Shown here piece after piece: positions 8,206 through 16,535 of a DNA stretch of 64,000 bases (position 1 is its first letter; each line of letters begins with the position of its first letter). The notes under the pieces are model-generated. The model saw only the letters and a list, made by a program, of their open reading frames with translations, made no database searches and had not been told where the DNA came from. The position numbers were made by a program, and so were the translations under genes. Origin of the DNA: Desertivirga sp966211215 (GTDB lineage: Bacteria; Bacteroidota; Bacteroidia; Sphingobacteriales; Sphingobacteriaceae); NCBI GenBank assembly GCA_966211215.1, contig CBIHNR010000002.1, positions 1-64,000 on the forward strand. Direction: 5' to 3'.

Positions 8206-9924
8206 ATGATAAAAAAACTGGCTTTTGTATTAAGTTTTGTGAGTGGGATAGCTGTCGCCCAGCAGAATAATGCTGCGGTAATAGTAGTAGGGCGTGTTCT
8301 TAATGCAGAGGACAGTGTACAGGTTAAAGAAAAGTTTTTCAATGGTTTAAAGGCTAAGCTGGCCAATAAGAGTGTAGATTCTGAAGGCTATTTTAAGGAA
8401 GTTATTGGGATTGATCCTTCCAACCATGCTGCCTTATACGAGCTCGCTTGTATTTATCATTTACGGGAGGAGGAATCAACCGCTGAAAAATATGCGAGAG
8501 ACGCCGTAACAGTTAATTCCCAAAATAAGTGGTATTGGCTTTTGCTGGCAGATATTTATAAAAGCAATAAGAACCTTGGGCAGCTCGCATTGGTTTATTC
8601 AGACCTCATTAATCTGGAGCCCGATAACGAAGAGTATTATTTTGACAAGGCGAATGTTTATTTTCTCTCAAATAAGATAAAGGAAGCCGAGACAGTATAC
8701 AGCGATATTGAGAAGCGCTTTGGAACATCTGCAGAGCTGATAAATGCCAGGCAAAGAATTTATCAAAAACAGGGAAACCCTAATAAGGCAGCTTCGGAAA
8801 TTGAGAAACTCATAGTGTCCAGCCCAAGTGATGTTCGCAATTATTTAAATCTCGCAAGCGTTTATGAAAAATCGGGGCATTTGGATAAAGCTTTGGTAGT
8901 GCTTCAAAACACTAAGTCTTTAGGTATATCAAATGCTTTTGTGAATCTTGCAATCGCCGACATTTATAACAACTTGGGTAAAAAGGATGACGCAATCGCT
9001 GAACTGCGTACCGCGTTTGCCGACCCATCCTTAGCGGTTGATGCAAAGGTGGGGATAGTCCTTTCTTTCTTTACAAAGTTTAAAGACCCTTCGGCCAGGG
9101 CAGATGCTGCAGAACTTGCTAAAATTATTACAGAGGTGCATCCAACTGAGGCGAAATCGTATTCTGTTTATGGCGATGTGCTTTATCAGGATGGAAAGTT
9201 AAGCGAAGCCCGGCAAACGTATAAAAAGGCAATTGAGCTGAATAATCAGGCATATCTGGTTTGGGAGCAAGTACTTAGAATCGACATCTCTACCGGTGAT
9301 TTTCAATCTGCCATTAAAGATGGTGAAGATGGTATCTCAATTTTTCCAGCGCAAGCGCCCTTATATTTCTATACCGCAATAGCCTACGCTCAAAGTGGCA
9401 AACATGATAAAGCCATAGTTCATTTGCAAGAGGCCGCAAATCTGGAAGTGGAGGATAAGAATTTCTTATCGCAAATTTATTCTTCGCTGGGAGATTCATA
9501 TAATGGGCTTAAAAAATATAAAGAGTCAGATGATGCATATAATAAAGCCCTGGAACTAAATCCCGACAATACCTATGTGCTGAATAATTATGCTTATTAT
9601 TTATCGTTAAGAGGAGAGAATCTTGAAAAAGCTGCTCAAATGTCGGCCAAGTCTGTTAGTCTACAGCCAGGAAACGCGTCATTTGAAGATACGTATGCTT
9701 GGGTATTATTTAAGCAAAAAAAATATGCCGAAGCCAAAACATGGATAGAAAAAGCTATCCAGAAAAATAATAGCAGCGGAGTTTTGGCTGAGCATTACGG
9801 CGATATTTTATATTTCATGGGCTTGAAGTCCGAAGCGCTTGAACAGTGGCTTCGTGCTCGGGAAACAGGCGTTAAGTCCTTGATTTTAGAAAAGAAAATA
9901 AATGAGAAGAAGTTTTTTGATTAA
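8206..9924 (+). CDS. TPR-repeat periplasmic protein
   Basis: A 572-residue protein with a Sec signal peptide ending near AVAQQ (about residue 20), so it is exported. The rest is a chain of tetratricopeptide repeats, with recurring patterns such as ALYELACIYHLREEESTAEKYA and AYNKALELNPDNTYVLNNYA. TPR arrays form protein-binding superhelices. It begins 2 bases after dut and its end overlaps the next gene by 23 bases. In Bacteroidota this gene often sits with dut and DUF4292 genes, which suggests an envelope-assembly role. The partner is unknown. Confidence 0.85.
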   Translation: MIKKLAFVLSFVSGIAVAQQNNAAVIVVGRVLNAEDSVQVKEKFFNGLKAKLANKSVDSEGYFKEVIGIDPSNHAALYELACIYHLREEESTAEKYARDAVTVNSQNKWYWLLLADIYKSNKNLGQLALVYSDLINLEPDNEEYYFDKANVYFLSNKIKEAETVYSDIEKRFGTSAELINARQRIYQKQGNPNKAASEIEKLIVSSPSDVRNYLNLASVYEKSGHLDKALVVLQNTKSLGISNAFVNLAIADIYNNLGKKDDAIAELRTAFADPSLAVDAKVGIVLSFFTKFKDPSARADAAELAKIITEVHPTEAKSYSVYGDVLYQDGKLSEARQTYKKAIELNNQAYLVWEQVLRIDISTGDFQSAIKDGEDGISIFPAQAPLYFYTAIAYAQSGKHDKAIVHLQEAANLEVEDKNFLSQIYSSLGDSYNGLKKYKESDDAYNKALELNPDNTYVLNNYAYYLSLRGENLEKAAQMSAKSVSLQPGNASFEDTYAWVLFKQKKYAEAKTWIEKAIQKNNSSGVLAEHYGDILYFMGLKSEALEQWLRARETGVKSLILEKKINEKKFFD

Positions 9925-10687
9925 GGCGTTTATCGGTGTTATGTTGTTTTCGGCTTTTGGGTGCAAAACAAAAAAAGTAGCCCAGCCGGCAGCTGTTCCT
10001 GGAGTAATATCACCTTCAACAACTAATTCAGAAATACTAAAAAATTTGTCAGCAAAGCAGGTGAGTTATAATACTCTGGCTATAAAGGCAAAAGCCGACT
10101 TAAATATTAATAACGATAGTCATGATGTTAGCATGTCTATCAGAATAAAGAGTGGCGAAGTGATTTGGGTGTCCGTTACTGCTCTCGCAGGAATTGAGGT
10201 TGCCAGGGTACTTCTTACTCCAGACTCCGTTAAAGTATTAAACAAGTTGGAAAGTGAGTATACTGCCAAGCCTTTTAGTTTCGTTCAGCAATACGCAGGT
10301 AAACATGCTGATTTTAATACCATTCAAGGTTTGTTTACTGCAAACGCATTGCCTGGTACGCTCTCGTTAAACTCCGCTATAGAAGTAAAGGCGGGAGAAA
10401 CCCAGTTAGCCGGCAATTTATCTGGGCTGATTTATACGTTGTTATTTAATTCTAACAACAATCTTACTCAAACCTTACTACAGGACGAGCTAAAAGGGCA
10501 AGCCTTGCAAGTAAATTACGCTGGCTTCGGTGCTATTTCGGGAAAAGAAATCCCCTTCAACGTCCAGATAAATTCGGGTGCCGGCAATAAAAAATTGCAA
10601 ATCGATTTAAAATACAATCAGGTAACTGTTAATGAACCAGTGGAATTTCCATTCAATGTTCCTAAAAGGTTTACCGTAAAAAATTAA
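9902..10687 (+). CDS. DUF4292 lipoprotein
   Basis: A 261-residue predicted lipoprotein with signal peptide MRRSFLIKAFIGVMLFSAFGC (lipobox FGC, then Lys-Thr-Lys-Lys). The mature part is rich in short beta strands, and segments such as KAKADLNINNDSHDVSMSIRIKSGEVIWVSV fit DUF4292, a LolA/LolB-like fold found in Bacteroidota. By fold analogy it may bind lipid or lipoprotein in the periplasm or at the outer membrane; this is inference. It overlaps the upstream TPR gene by 23 bases and precedes an EnvC-like gene by 17 bases. Confidence 0.8.
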   Translation: MRRSFLIKAFIGVMLFSAFGCKTKKVAQPAAVPGVISPSTTNSEILKNLSAKQVSYNTLAIKAKADLNINNDSHDVSMSIRIKSGEVIWVSVTALAGIEVARVLLTPDSVKVLNKLESEYTAKPFSFVQQYAGKHADFNTIQGLFTANALPGTLSLNSAIEVKAGETQLAGNLSGLIYTLLFNSNNNLTQTLLQDELKGQALQVNYAGFGAISGKEIPFNVQINSGAGNKKLQIDLKYNQVTVNEPVEFPFNVPKRFTVKN

Positions 10688-10692
10688 ATAGA

Positions 10693-10700
10693 TAGATTTG
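10693..10700 (+). promoter_or_regulatory. Possible -7 promoter element of the EnvC-like gene
   Basis: TAGATTTG matches TAnnTTTG and ends 4 bases before the ATG at 10705. It lies in the short gap inside the cluster, so the EnvC-like gene may have its own promoter. A chance match cannot be excluded. Confidence 0.4.
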
Positions 10701-10704
10701 CCCC

Positions 10705-11970
10705 ATGAGTTTAATCAGGCTTTTTCTTGTTTTAGCATTTATAGGTGTTAGTAGTTCGATTTTTGCGCAAAGCAGTGCCGAACTAAAACGCCGTAAAGAT
10801 GCCTTAACCCGCGAAATTGAAATGTTAAGGAGGTCTCAAAATGAAGTTGCAAGCAATAAAAGATTGTCGCTTAAACAGATCAATGCCCTGAATGCTCAAA
10901 TACGCCTGCGCGAAGAAAAAATCAGGACCATAAATTCTGAGGTTCGGTTGCTTGATAATGAAATTTCTGAGAATACTAACACTGTAAGGTCTTTACAGGC
11001 ACAATTAAATAAGCTAAAAAAAGAATATGCTGCCATGGTTCTCTTCGCTTTCCGAAACCAGAGTGCGTACAGTAAGCTGATGTTTATTTTCGCATCGAAA
11101 GATTTTAATCAGGGCTATAAGCGCTTAAAATATTTACAGCAGTTTGGAGATTATCGTAAGAAGCAAGCAAAATATATCACGCAGACATCTCAGGAATTAG
11201 GAATTAAGATTGTTCAACTCGATCGAAATAAGCGTTCTAAGAACGAATTGCTACACGACCAGGAAGATGAGAAAGTCACTCTAGGAAAAGAAAAGGTTAA
11301 TAAGTCTCAGCAATTAAGTAAACTCGCTAAGCAGGAAAAGCAATTAAAACAAGAGCTATCGAGGAAACAACGCGAGGCGGCCAGCCTTAATCGAGCGATC
11401 AATAATGCAATCCAAAGGGAGATTGCAGAAGCAAGAAGAAGAGAAGAGGAGGCAGCGAGGGCTGCAGCTGCAAAAGCCAGGGCGGAAAATCGGGAGGTTG
11501 CTCCAACAAAGCCGGTGTCCAGAGGTTCAAGTGTACTTGCATCAACTCCTGAAGCAGTTAAATTATCATCTGACTTTCTTGGTAGCAGGGGACAGCTGCC
11601 TTGGCCGGTAGCTAATGGTTCTATTACAGAGCATTTCGGACGCCATACAGTGGGAGCCGGAGTAACTGTCGACAACGTGGGAATTACAATTCGCACAAAT
11701 CAAGGCGCATCCATCAGAGCCATATTTGAAGGGAAAGTAGCCCAGGTTGGCTCAATTGGATCAGACATGTATGTATTAATTAGCCATGGGGAATATTATT
11801 CAGTGTATTTTAAACTGAAGTCTGTTAATGTTTCACGTGGACAGAAGGTTTCACTGAAGCAGGTTATCGGGATCGTATCCACCGATTCTGAGGATGGGAC
11901 AACCGAAATGCAGTTTCAGGTGAGGAAAGGCTCAACTCCTTTAGATCCTGAGAGTTGGCTGGCCAATTAA
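10705..11970 (+). CDS. EnvC-like murein hydrolase activator (degenerate M23/LytM)
   Basis: A 421-residue exported protein: signal peptide ending near SIFAQ, a long charged coiled coil (about residues 22-260), then a C-terminal LytM/M23 domain from about residue 295. The zinc-site motifs of active M23 peptidases are not intact. The HxxxD-type motif is replaced by HTVGAGVTVDN, the HGxxYxTxYxHL motif reads HGEYYSVYFKL, and the final HxE strand reads MQFQV. This is the pattern of EnvC-type activators, which stimulate amidases at the division site rather than cut murein. Likely role: septal peptidoglycan splitting or envelope remodelling. It closes the flippase-dut-TPR-DUF4292 run. Confidence 0.85.
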   Translation: MSLIRLFLVLAFIGVSSSIFAQSSAELKRRKDALTREIEMLRRSQNEVASNKRLSLKQINALNAQIRLREEKIRTINSEVRLLDNEISENTNTVRSLQAQLNKLKKEYAAMVLFAFRNQSAYSKLMFIFASKDFNQGYKRLKYLQQFGDYRKKQAKYITQTSQELGIKIVQLDRNKRSKNELLHDQEDEKVTLGKEKVNKSQQLSKLAKQEKQLKQELSRKQREAASLNRAINNAIQREIAEARRREEEAARAAAAKARAENREVAPTKPVSRGSSVLASTPEAVKLSSDFLGSRGQLPWPVANGSITEHFGRHTVGAGVTVDNVGITIRTNQGASIRAIFEGKVAQVGSIGSDMYVLISHGEYYSVYFKLKSVNVSRGQKVSLKQVIGIVSTDSEDGTTEMQFQVRKGSTPLDPESWLAN

Positions 11971-11994
11971 TAGGCCAGAGCTTTAAGAAATCCG

Positions 11995-12002
11995 TATATT
12001 TG
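11995..12002 (+). promoter_or_regulatory. -7 promoter element of the tatA pair
   Basis: TATATTTG is a perfect TAnnTTTG element, 15 bases before the ATG of the first tatA gene. No good -33 TTTG is seen at the usual distance. Confidence 0.5.
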
Positions 12003-12017
12003 TAAAAAATAGATAAA

Positions 12018-12290
12018 ATGCTAAACGCTGTATTATTGTTCCTGAATATTGGAACTCCTGAAATGCTGCTAATTGTAGGAGCAATACTGTTGTTGTTTGG
12101 AGGAAAGAAGATGCCGGAGCTTGCTCGAGGCCTAGGTAAAGGTATAAGGGAGTTTAAGGATGCATCAGAAGGTGTAAAGCGTGAAATTCATAGAAATATA
12201 AATGCTGTAAATGACGACCTTGATGTGGATTTCAATAGCAAAAATTCAAATGTAAATAAACAGGCCGGACAGGCTGATTCAAACTCATAA
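12018..12290 (+). CDS. tatA: Sec-independent protein translocase TatA/E (first copy)
   Basis: A 90-residue TatA-family protein of the twin-arginine translocase. One N-terminal membrane helix is followed by the hinge FGGKKMPELARGLGKGIREFK and an amphipathic helix, then a charged tail rich in Asn and Asp. TatA oligomerises to form the translocation pore. A second, shorter tatA follows after 2 bases. No tatC is in the window. Confidence 0.92.
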   Translation: MLNAVLLFLNIGTPEMLLIVGAILLLFGGKKMPELARGLGKGIREFKDASEGVKREIHRNINAVNDDLDVDFNSKNSNVNKQAGQADSNS

Positions 12291-12292
12291 TT

Positions 12293-12478
12293 ATGGTAAA
12301 CTCAATTTTACTGGCACCTCTTGGAGCTCCTGAAATTATTCTGATAGTGCTTGCTTTGTTGTTATTGTTTGGAGGGAAGAAAATTCCTGAATTGATGAGA
12401 GGCTTAGGCAAGGGCGTGAAGGAATTTAAAGATGCTAAGGATGGCGACCCTAATGAAAATAAGCCTAGAGAATATTAA
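12293..12478 (+). CDS. tatA: Sec-independent protein translocase TatA/E (second copy)
   Basis: A 61-residue TatA homologue, clearly a paralogue of the preceding gene. It has the same layout of short membrane helix, FGGKKIPELMRGLGKGVKEFKDA, and a short acidic and Lys-rich tail. It lacks the longer tail of copy one. It is 2 bases downstream of the first copy and followed by a strong terminator, so the two form a bicistronic unit. The copies may play TatA- and TatB/E-like parts, which the sequence cannot settle. Confidence 0.9.
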   Translation: MVNSILLAPLGAPEIILIVLALLLLFGGKKIPELMRGLGKGVKEFKDAKDGDPNENKPREY

Positions 12479-12499
12479 TAGAAAGTCTTAAGACATTTG

Positions 12500-12530
12500 G
12501 CCTCATGTTTAATCAAGCATGAGGCTTTTT
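12500..12530 (+). terminator. Rho-independent terminator of the tatA pair
   Basis: A perfect 8-bp stem GCCTCATG / CATGAGGC (12500-12507 with 12518-12525) with a 10-base loop is followed by five T. It lies 22 bases beyond the second tatA stop. Confidence 0.85.
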
Positions 12531-12699
12531 CGTTTAAAGGGTGCTGCAATCTCACCATGTCTCTTTTTGGCGCGGATTGCTTTTTATATTTTGGCAATAT
12601 TTACTTCTGTTTTTGACAATAATTACTGTCTATGGCATATTTTGGTGGATGTATGCCGCAATTTTGGTTTCATTTGATAGAAATATGTACCTTCACGGC

Positions 12700-14133
12700 A
12701 TGGAACAGTACACTACATTAAGCAGCGTACAAAAAGATATTAAAGCGGGTAAGTTGCATTTAAGCCAATTGGTAGAAAGCTACTTACAACGAATAGAAGA
12801 AAAAAAGCATTTAAACGCTTTTGTGGAAGTTTTTGCCGAAAGTGCAAAAGAACAAGCTATTGCCATTAACCAGAAAATTATTGATGGTACAGGTGGTAAG
12901 CTTGCCGGGATGGTAATTGGGATAAAAGACTTAATTTGCTACCAAGGGCATGGCGTTTCGGCAGGTTCAAAAATTTTAGATAATTATACAGCAGTATTTT
13001 CTTCAACAGTGGTTGAAAGGCTCCTTGCCGAAGATGCTGTTATAATTGGACGCCAGAATTGCGACGAATTTGCAATGGGAGGGTCCAATGAGAATTCATA
13101 CCACGGGCCCGTAAAGAATGCTGCCGATACTACACGTGTACCAGGAGGATCTTCTGGTGGTTCTGCGGTGGCTGTACAAGCCGGTTTATGTATGGCTTCG
13201 CTGGGTACCGATACAGGTGGTTCTGTTAGGCAGCCAGCTGCTTTTTGCGGTGTGGTTGGGTTAAAGCCTACGTATGGGAGAGTGTCCAGACATGGTATTA
13301 TTGCCTATGCATCTTCGTTCGACCAGGTTGGCCCTATAACAAATTCGGTAGAGGATGCTGCACTACTTCTTGAAGTGATTGCCGGCCATGATGATTATGA
13401 TAGCACCGTGTCTACTTTACCTGTTCCTGCATACACTCAAAATTTGGCTTTTTCCGGCAAAAAAAGAATTGCTTATTTGCCTGAAACCCTGGAATCAGAG
13501 GGCTTGGATCCGGAAGTCAAATCCCTTACTGAGCAAACGATAAAGAAATTGGAAGAAGAAGGCCACTCAGTTGAGCCTATTTCATTCCCTTATTTAAACT
13601 ATGTAGTACCTACGTACTACATCTTAACCATGGCGGAAGCGTCTTCAAACCTTGCCCGCTATGATGGTGTGCACTATGGATATAGAAGCCCGAATGCTAC
13701 CGACCTTGAAACCACATATAAAAAATCCCGGTCAGAGGGTTTTGGGGCTGAAGTAAAGCGCCGTATCATTTTGGGATCTTTCGTGCTTAGCGCAGGGCAT
13801 TATGATGCATTTTATGGAAAAGCGCAACGAGTTAGAAGGTTAATAGCAGAAAAAATGAATGATATATTGCATGACCACGATTTTATTCTGCTTCCAACAA
13901 CTCCAGGCCCCGCTTTTGGCATCGGTGAAAAAACAGATGATCCGGTAACAATGTATCTGGCTGATATTTTTACAGTGCAGGCATCTCTTGCAGGAATTCC
14001 GGCGATTTCGCTGCCATTAGGAGAAACTGCAACCAAGCTTCCACTAGGAGTGCAGTTGGTTGCTAAAAGATTTGGTGAATCGGAATTATTAGCGTTTTCT
14101 AAGTATCTGCTGGATGTAACTAAAAGTCATTAA
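12700..14133 (+). CDS. gatA: Glutamyl-/aspartyl-tRNA amidotransferase subunit A
   Basis: GatA, the glutaminase/amidase subunit of the GatCAB complex that converts Glu-tRNA(Gln) and Asp-tRNA(Asn) to the amidated forms. The amidase signature with the Ser-cisSer-Lys triad is visible: the Lys in VIGIKDL, GGSSGGSAVAV, and the Ser in GTDTGGSVRQPAAFCG. I start at ATG 12700, giving 477 residues, the usual GatA length. The frame stays open upstream to 12541, but that stretch encodes a hydrophobic leader unlike GatA. A promoter-like TTTG (12663) and TACCTTCA (12688) sit just before the chosen start. gatB and gatC are not in this window. Confidence 0.95.
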   Translation: MEQYTTLSSVQKDIKAGKLHLSQLVESYLQRIEEKKHLNAFVEVFAESAKEQAIAINQKIIDGTGGKLAGMVIGIKDLICYQGHGVSAGSKILDNYTAVFSSTVVERLLAEDAVIIGRQNCDEFAMGGSNENSYHGPVKNAADTTRVPGGSSGGSAVAVQAGLCMASLGTDTGGSVRQPAAFCGVVGLKPTYGRVSRHGIIAYASSFDQVGPITNSVEDAALLLEVIAGHDDYDSTVSTLPVPAYTQNLAFSGKKRIAYLPETLESEGLDPEVKSLTEQTIKKLEEEGHSVEPISFPYLNYVVPTYYILTMAEASSNLARYDGVHYGYRSPNATDLETTYKKSRSEGFGAEVKRRIILGSFVLSAGHYDAFYGKAQRVRRLIAEKMNDILHDHDFILLPTTPGPAFGIGEKTDDPVTMYLADIFTVQASLAGIPAISLPLGETATKLPLGVQLVAKRFGESELLAFSKYLLDVTKSH

Positions 14134-14172
14134 TTTGGTATAAGGTACCAGTTACCAGGCAGAAATGTCAAT

Positions 14173-15396
14173 ATGAAAATAATGATGAGAAGGAAATGTG
14201 TTTTAGTCTTATGTTTAGTTCTCGGGCTATCAATTTTTAACGATGCTAAATCCAAAGAATTAAGCAGTAAAAAGCTGTTATCTGTAAATACCACTTTAGC
14301 CGACCCGGCTGAAATGATGAGGCGCTCTTTAGACGAGTTAACTAAAACTGTTCCCCTGACCTATAATGAACCGGTTAAAAAGATGATAAATTATTATTTG
14401 TCGTCACAAAAGCCGAGGTTCTCAAGAGTGCTGGGCTTGTCGCAATATTATTTCCCAATTTACGAAAAGATATTTGCAGAAAGGGGAGTTCCCGAGGAAA
14501 TCAAATATTTATCAATCGTAGAATCGTCATTAAATCCGTTCGCTTTATCAACAGCTCAGGCTGGTGGCTTGTGGCAATTTTTAGAACCGGTTGGAAAGTT
14601 GTATGGGCTTGCGATAAATGACACTATTGATGAGCGCCGCGACCCATTCCTGGCCTGTAATGCAGCAGCTAGTTATCTTTTGGATTCCTATAATATGTAT
14701 GGCGATTGGTTATTGGCTATTGCTTCATATAATTGCGGAAGAAACAATATTCGCTGGGCAATGGAAAAAGCTGATGGTGCCAAAGACTACTGGACGTTAA
14801 GAAAGTATCTTCCTCTTGAAACCCAAAGCTATGTTCCGGCATACATTGCTACGGTTTATATTATGAATAATGCCCGTAAACATGGTTTATACGCGGCTAA
14901 TCCTAACTTCAATATTTCTACCAAGGAAATTATGGTTAGAAGGCCTGTTACATTACAAAGCATTGCAAAGGCGGTTAACGTTAGCTTGTCTGATTTGTGC
15001 GTTCTGAATGCATCATTTAAAAACCAGGTAATAAATGGAAATGCATCTTGTCCTAAAAAATTAATAATTCCGGAAGTCAAAGATTACCTGCACAACGCGT
15101 TATGCGATGTGTTGAAAACGCCAGGAAAGTTGGAGCGCGAATTAAAACTGGTATATACAATTCCGGAGCCACCCAAACCGAAAATCGTAATAGCGCAGGT
15201 TGCGCCTTCAAAGTCAGCTGTGCAGCCAAAATATAAAGTGGTTGATGTTTATATTAACTACAAAGTTAAGGAAGGGGATACTTTAAGTTCTATCGTCGAA
15301 AAGTTTAATTCAACGGAGGAAGAAGTGAAGGTTCTCAATCGCCTAAAACATTACTCAGTGAAGCCTGGAATGACACTTAAAATCATCCAAGGCTAG
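14173..15396 (+). CDS. Membrane-bound lytic murein transglycosylase with LysM (MltD-like)
   Basis: A 407-residue exported peptidoglycan-cleaving enzyme. After a signal peptide comes a family 1 lytic transglycosylase (SLT) domain at about residues 90-240. It contains the catalytic Glu in SIVESSLNP, the GGLWQF motif and AIASYNCG. Two LysM-type murein-binding segments follow, one near TLQSIAKAVNVSLSDLCVLN and a clear one at the C-terminus (YKVKEGDTLSSIVEKFN). It cleaves the glycan with formation of anhydromuramic ends. It is 39 bases after gatA and ends in a shared bidirectional terminator. Confidence 0.93.
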   Translation: MKIMMRRKCVLVLCLVLGLSIFNDAKSKELSSKKLLSVNTTLADPAEMMRRSLDELTKTVPLTYNEPVKKMINYYLSSQKPRFSRVLGLSQYYFPIYEKIFAERGVPEEIKYLSIVESSLNPFALSTAQAGGLWQFLEPVGKLYGLAINDTIDERRDPFLACNAAASYLLDSYNMYGDWLLAIASYNCGRNNIRWAMEKADGAKDYWTLRKYLPLETQSYVPAYIATVYIMNNARKHGLYAANPNFNISTKEIMVRRPVTLQSIAKAVNVSLSDLCVLNASFKNQVINGNASCPKKLIIPEVKDYLHNALCDVLKTPGKLERELKLVYTIPEPPKPKIVIAQVAPSKSAVQPKYKVVDVYINYKVKEGDTLSSIVEKFNSTEEEVKVLNRLKHYSVKPGMTLKIIQG

Positions 15397-15458
15397 TAAA
15401 GCACAAAAAAGCCCCGGAATTTAAATTTAAAAACTCCGGGGCTTTTTTGTGCTTTACT
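15395..15458. terminator. Bidirectional terminator overlapping both stop codons
   Basis: A perfect 24-bp inverted repeat (15395-15418 with 15435-15458) has a GC-rich core GCCCCGGA / TCCGGGGC flanked by A6 / T6, giving a U-run in both directions. It begins inside the TAG of the transglycosylase gene and ends beyond the TAA of the convergent pectinesterase gene, so both transcripts share one element. Confidence 0.92.
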
Positions 15459-16422
15459 CGAACGGCTTCCAGCCTGCAAGTATGTTTTCCATTGTATATT
15501 CTTTAGCCTCAGCATCTGTAAGTTGATGAGACCACTTAACGCGTTTTTCTGGAGTGTAGCCTTTGCCTTTATTTTTATATTCCGCATAATAAGCGGTTTT
15601 TTCGTTAGATTCTTTTCCCCAGTTATTCCAGCCCTCCGGAGTTATCATTTTTCCTAAATCGCAGTGCATAAATACCACGCGAGCATAGGGGCGCCATGGC
15701 CTTCCCAAATAAAATGTAGCTTCGGCAGCATCGCCGGTAACCTTGCAATTTTTAAAAACATAGCCAAACTTAGCGGTATCCGGGGTAGACGCTGCGGTTA
15801 TATAACCATTCTTTTTACAGAATAATTCACAATCTTCAAATAAGGCAGTTGATGAACCGAATATATAATCTACTGTGCCTTCAATGTAACAGTCTTTATA
15901 GTATTGACGGCTATTTTTTCCGAAAGTATATAGGGTGTCCTGAAAGCCAAGAAAACGGCAGTTTTTAAAAGCAACTTTATCTCCTGCAATCCACACGGCA
16001 ACCGCCTGGCCAACCGGCCCCGCCGAATTTTCAAAAGTTATGTTTTCAGCAGTAAAACCATCCCCATAAATATAAAAACTTGCAGAGCCTGATGTTCCTT
16101 TTTCTTCCCCGAAAATGTTCTTCCTCTGAGCCCAGTCATCGAAGGTTAAAATGATTTTGTTAACGTCCTCTCCCACAAATCTGATAAATTGTTTAGAACC
16201 TGCCAGGACCAGTTTTTCTTTGTAAACTCCTTTTTTAATAAAGATAGTTGTCGTCTTTTTCCGAAGGTCGGGCACCGCATTGATAGCTTCCTGTACTGTC
16301 TTATAATTGCCGCTGCCGTCCTGTGCCACCACGAAGTCGTATTTTATATCCTTAGCTGATACAAAGAGTGGTGCAAAAAATAGGACATACATTAGTAGCC
16401 TAATCTTAATAGAATTTAGCAT
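15454..16422 (-). CDS. Pectinesterase (carbohydrate esterase family 8)
   Basis: A 322-residue exported pectin methylesterase, which removes methyl groups from galacturonan and releases methanol. A signal peptide ends near FVSA. The CE8 motifs are all present: GQAVAV, QDTLY with the first catalytic Asp, VDYIFG with the second, and LGRPW with the conserved Arg. It should therefore be active. The gene stands alone with no neighbouring pectate lyase or SusCD pair, so it is an isolated plant-polysaccharide enzyme rather than part of a utilisation locus within this window. Confidence 0.92.
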   Translation of the reverse strand: MLNSIKIRLLMYVLFFAPLFVSAKDIKYDFVVAQDGSGNYKTVQEAINAVPDLRKKTTTIFIKKGVYKEKLVLAGSKQFIRFVGEDVNKIILTFDDWAQRKNIFGEEKGTSGSASFYIYGDGFTAENITFENSAGPVGQAVAVWIAGDKVAFKNCRFLGFQDTLYTFGKNSRQYYKDCYIEGTVDYIFGSSTALFEDCELFCKKNGYITAASTPDTAKFGYVFKNCKVTGDAAEATFYLGRPWRPYARVVFMHCDLGKMITPEGWNNWGKESNEKTAYYAEYKNKGKGYTPEKRVKWSHQLTDAEAKEYTMENILAGWKPFE

Positions 16423-16478
16423 AATTTGAATAATGTATTGGTTATAGGTGAGTAGATATTCTTGACATAGATAAGAAA

Positions 16479-16511
16479 AAAACCGGAATTCATTTTAGGA
16501 AAACCGGTTTT
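16479..16511 (-). terminator. Terminator downstream of the aldo/keto reductase gene
   Basis: On the minus strand AAAACCGG pairs with CCGGTTTT (16504-16511 with 16479-16486) around a 17-base loop, followed by more T. It is about 25 bases past the reductase stop. Confidence 0.7.
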
Positions 16512-16535
16512 ATACTTCTTTAAGTTAGAAGGGGC

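Noticed and set aside
12541..12699. Open hydrophobic extension in frame with gatA, which could make a membrane-anchored GatA
   Set aside because: GatA has normal length from 12700, a terminator lies just upstream of 12541, and a promoter-like pair sits at 12663-12695. The open frame is probably chance.
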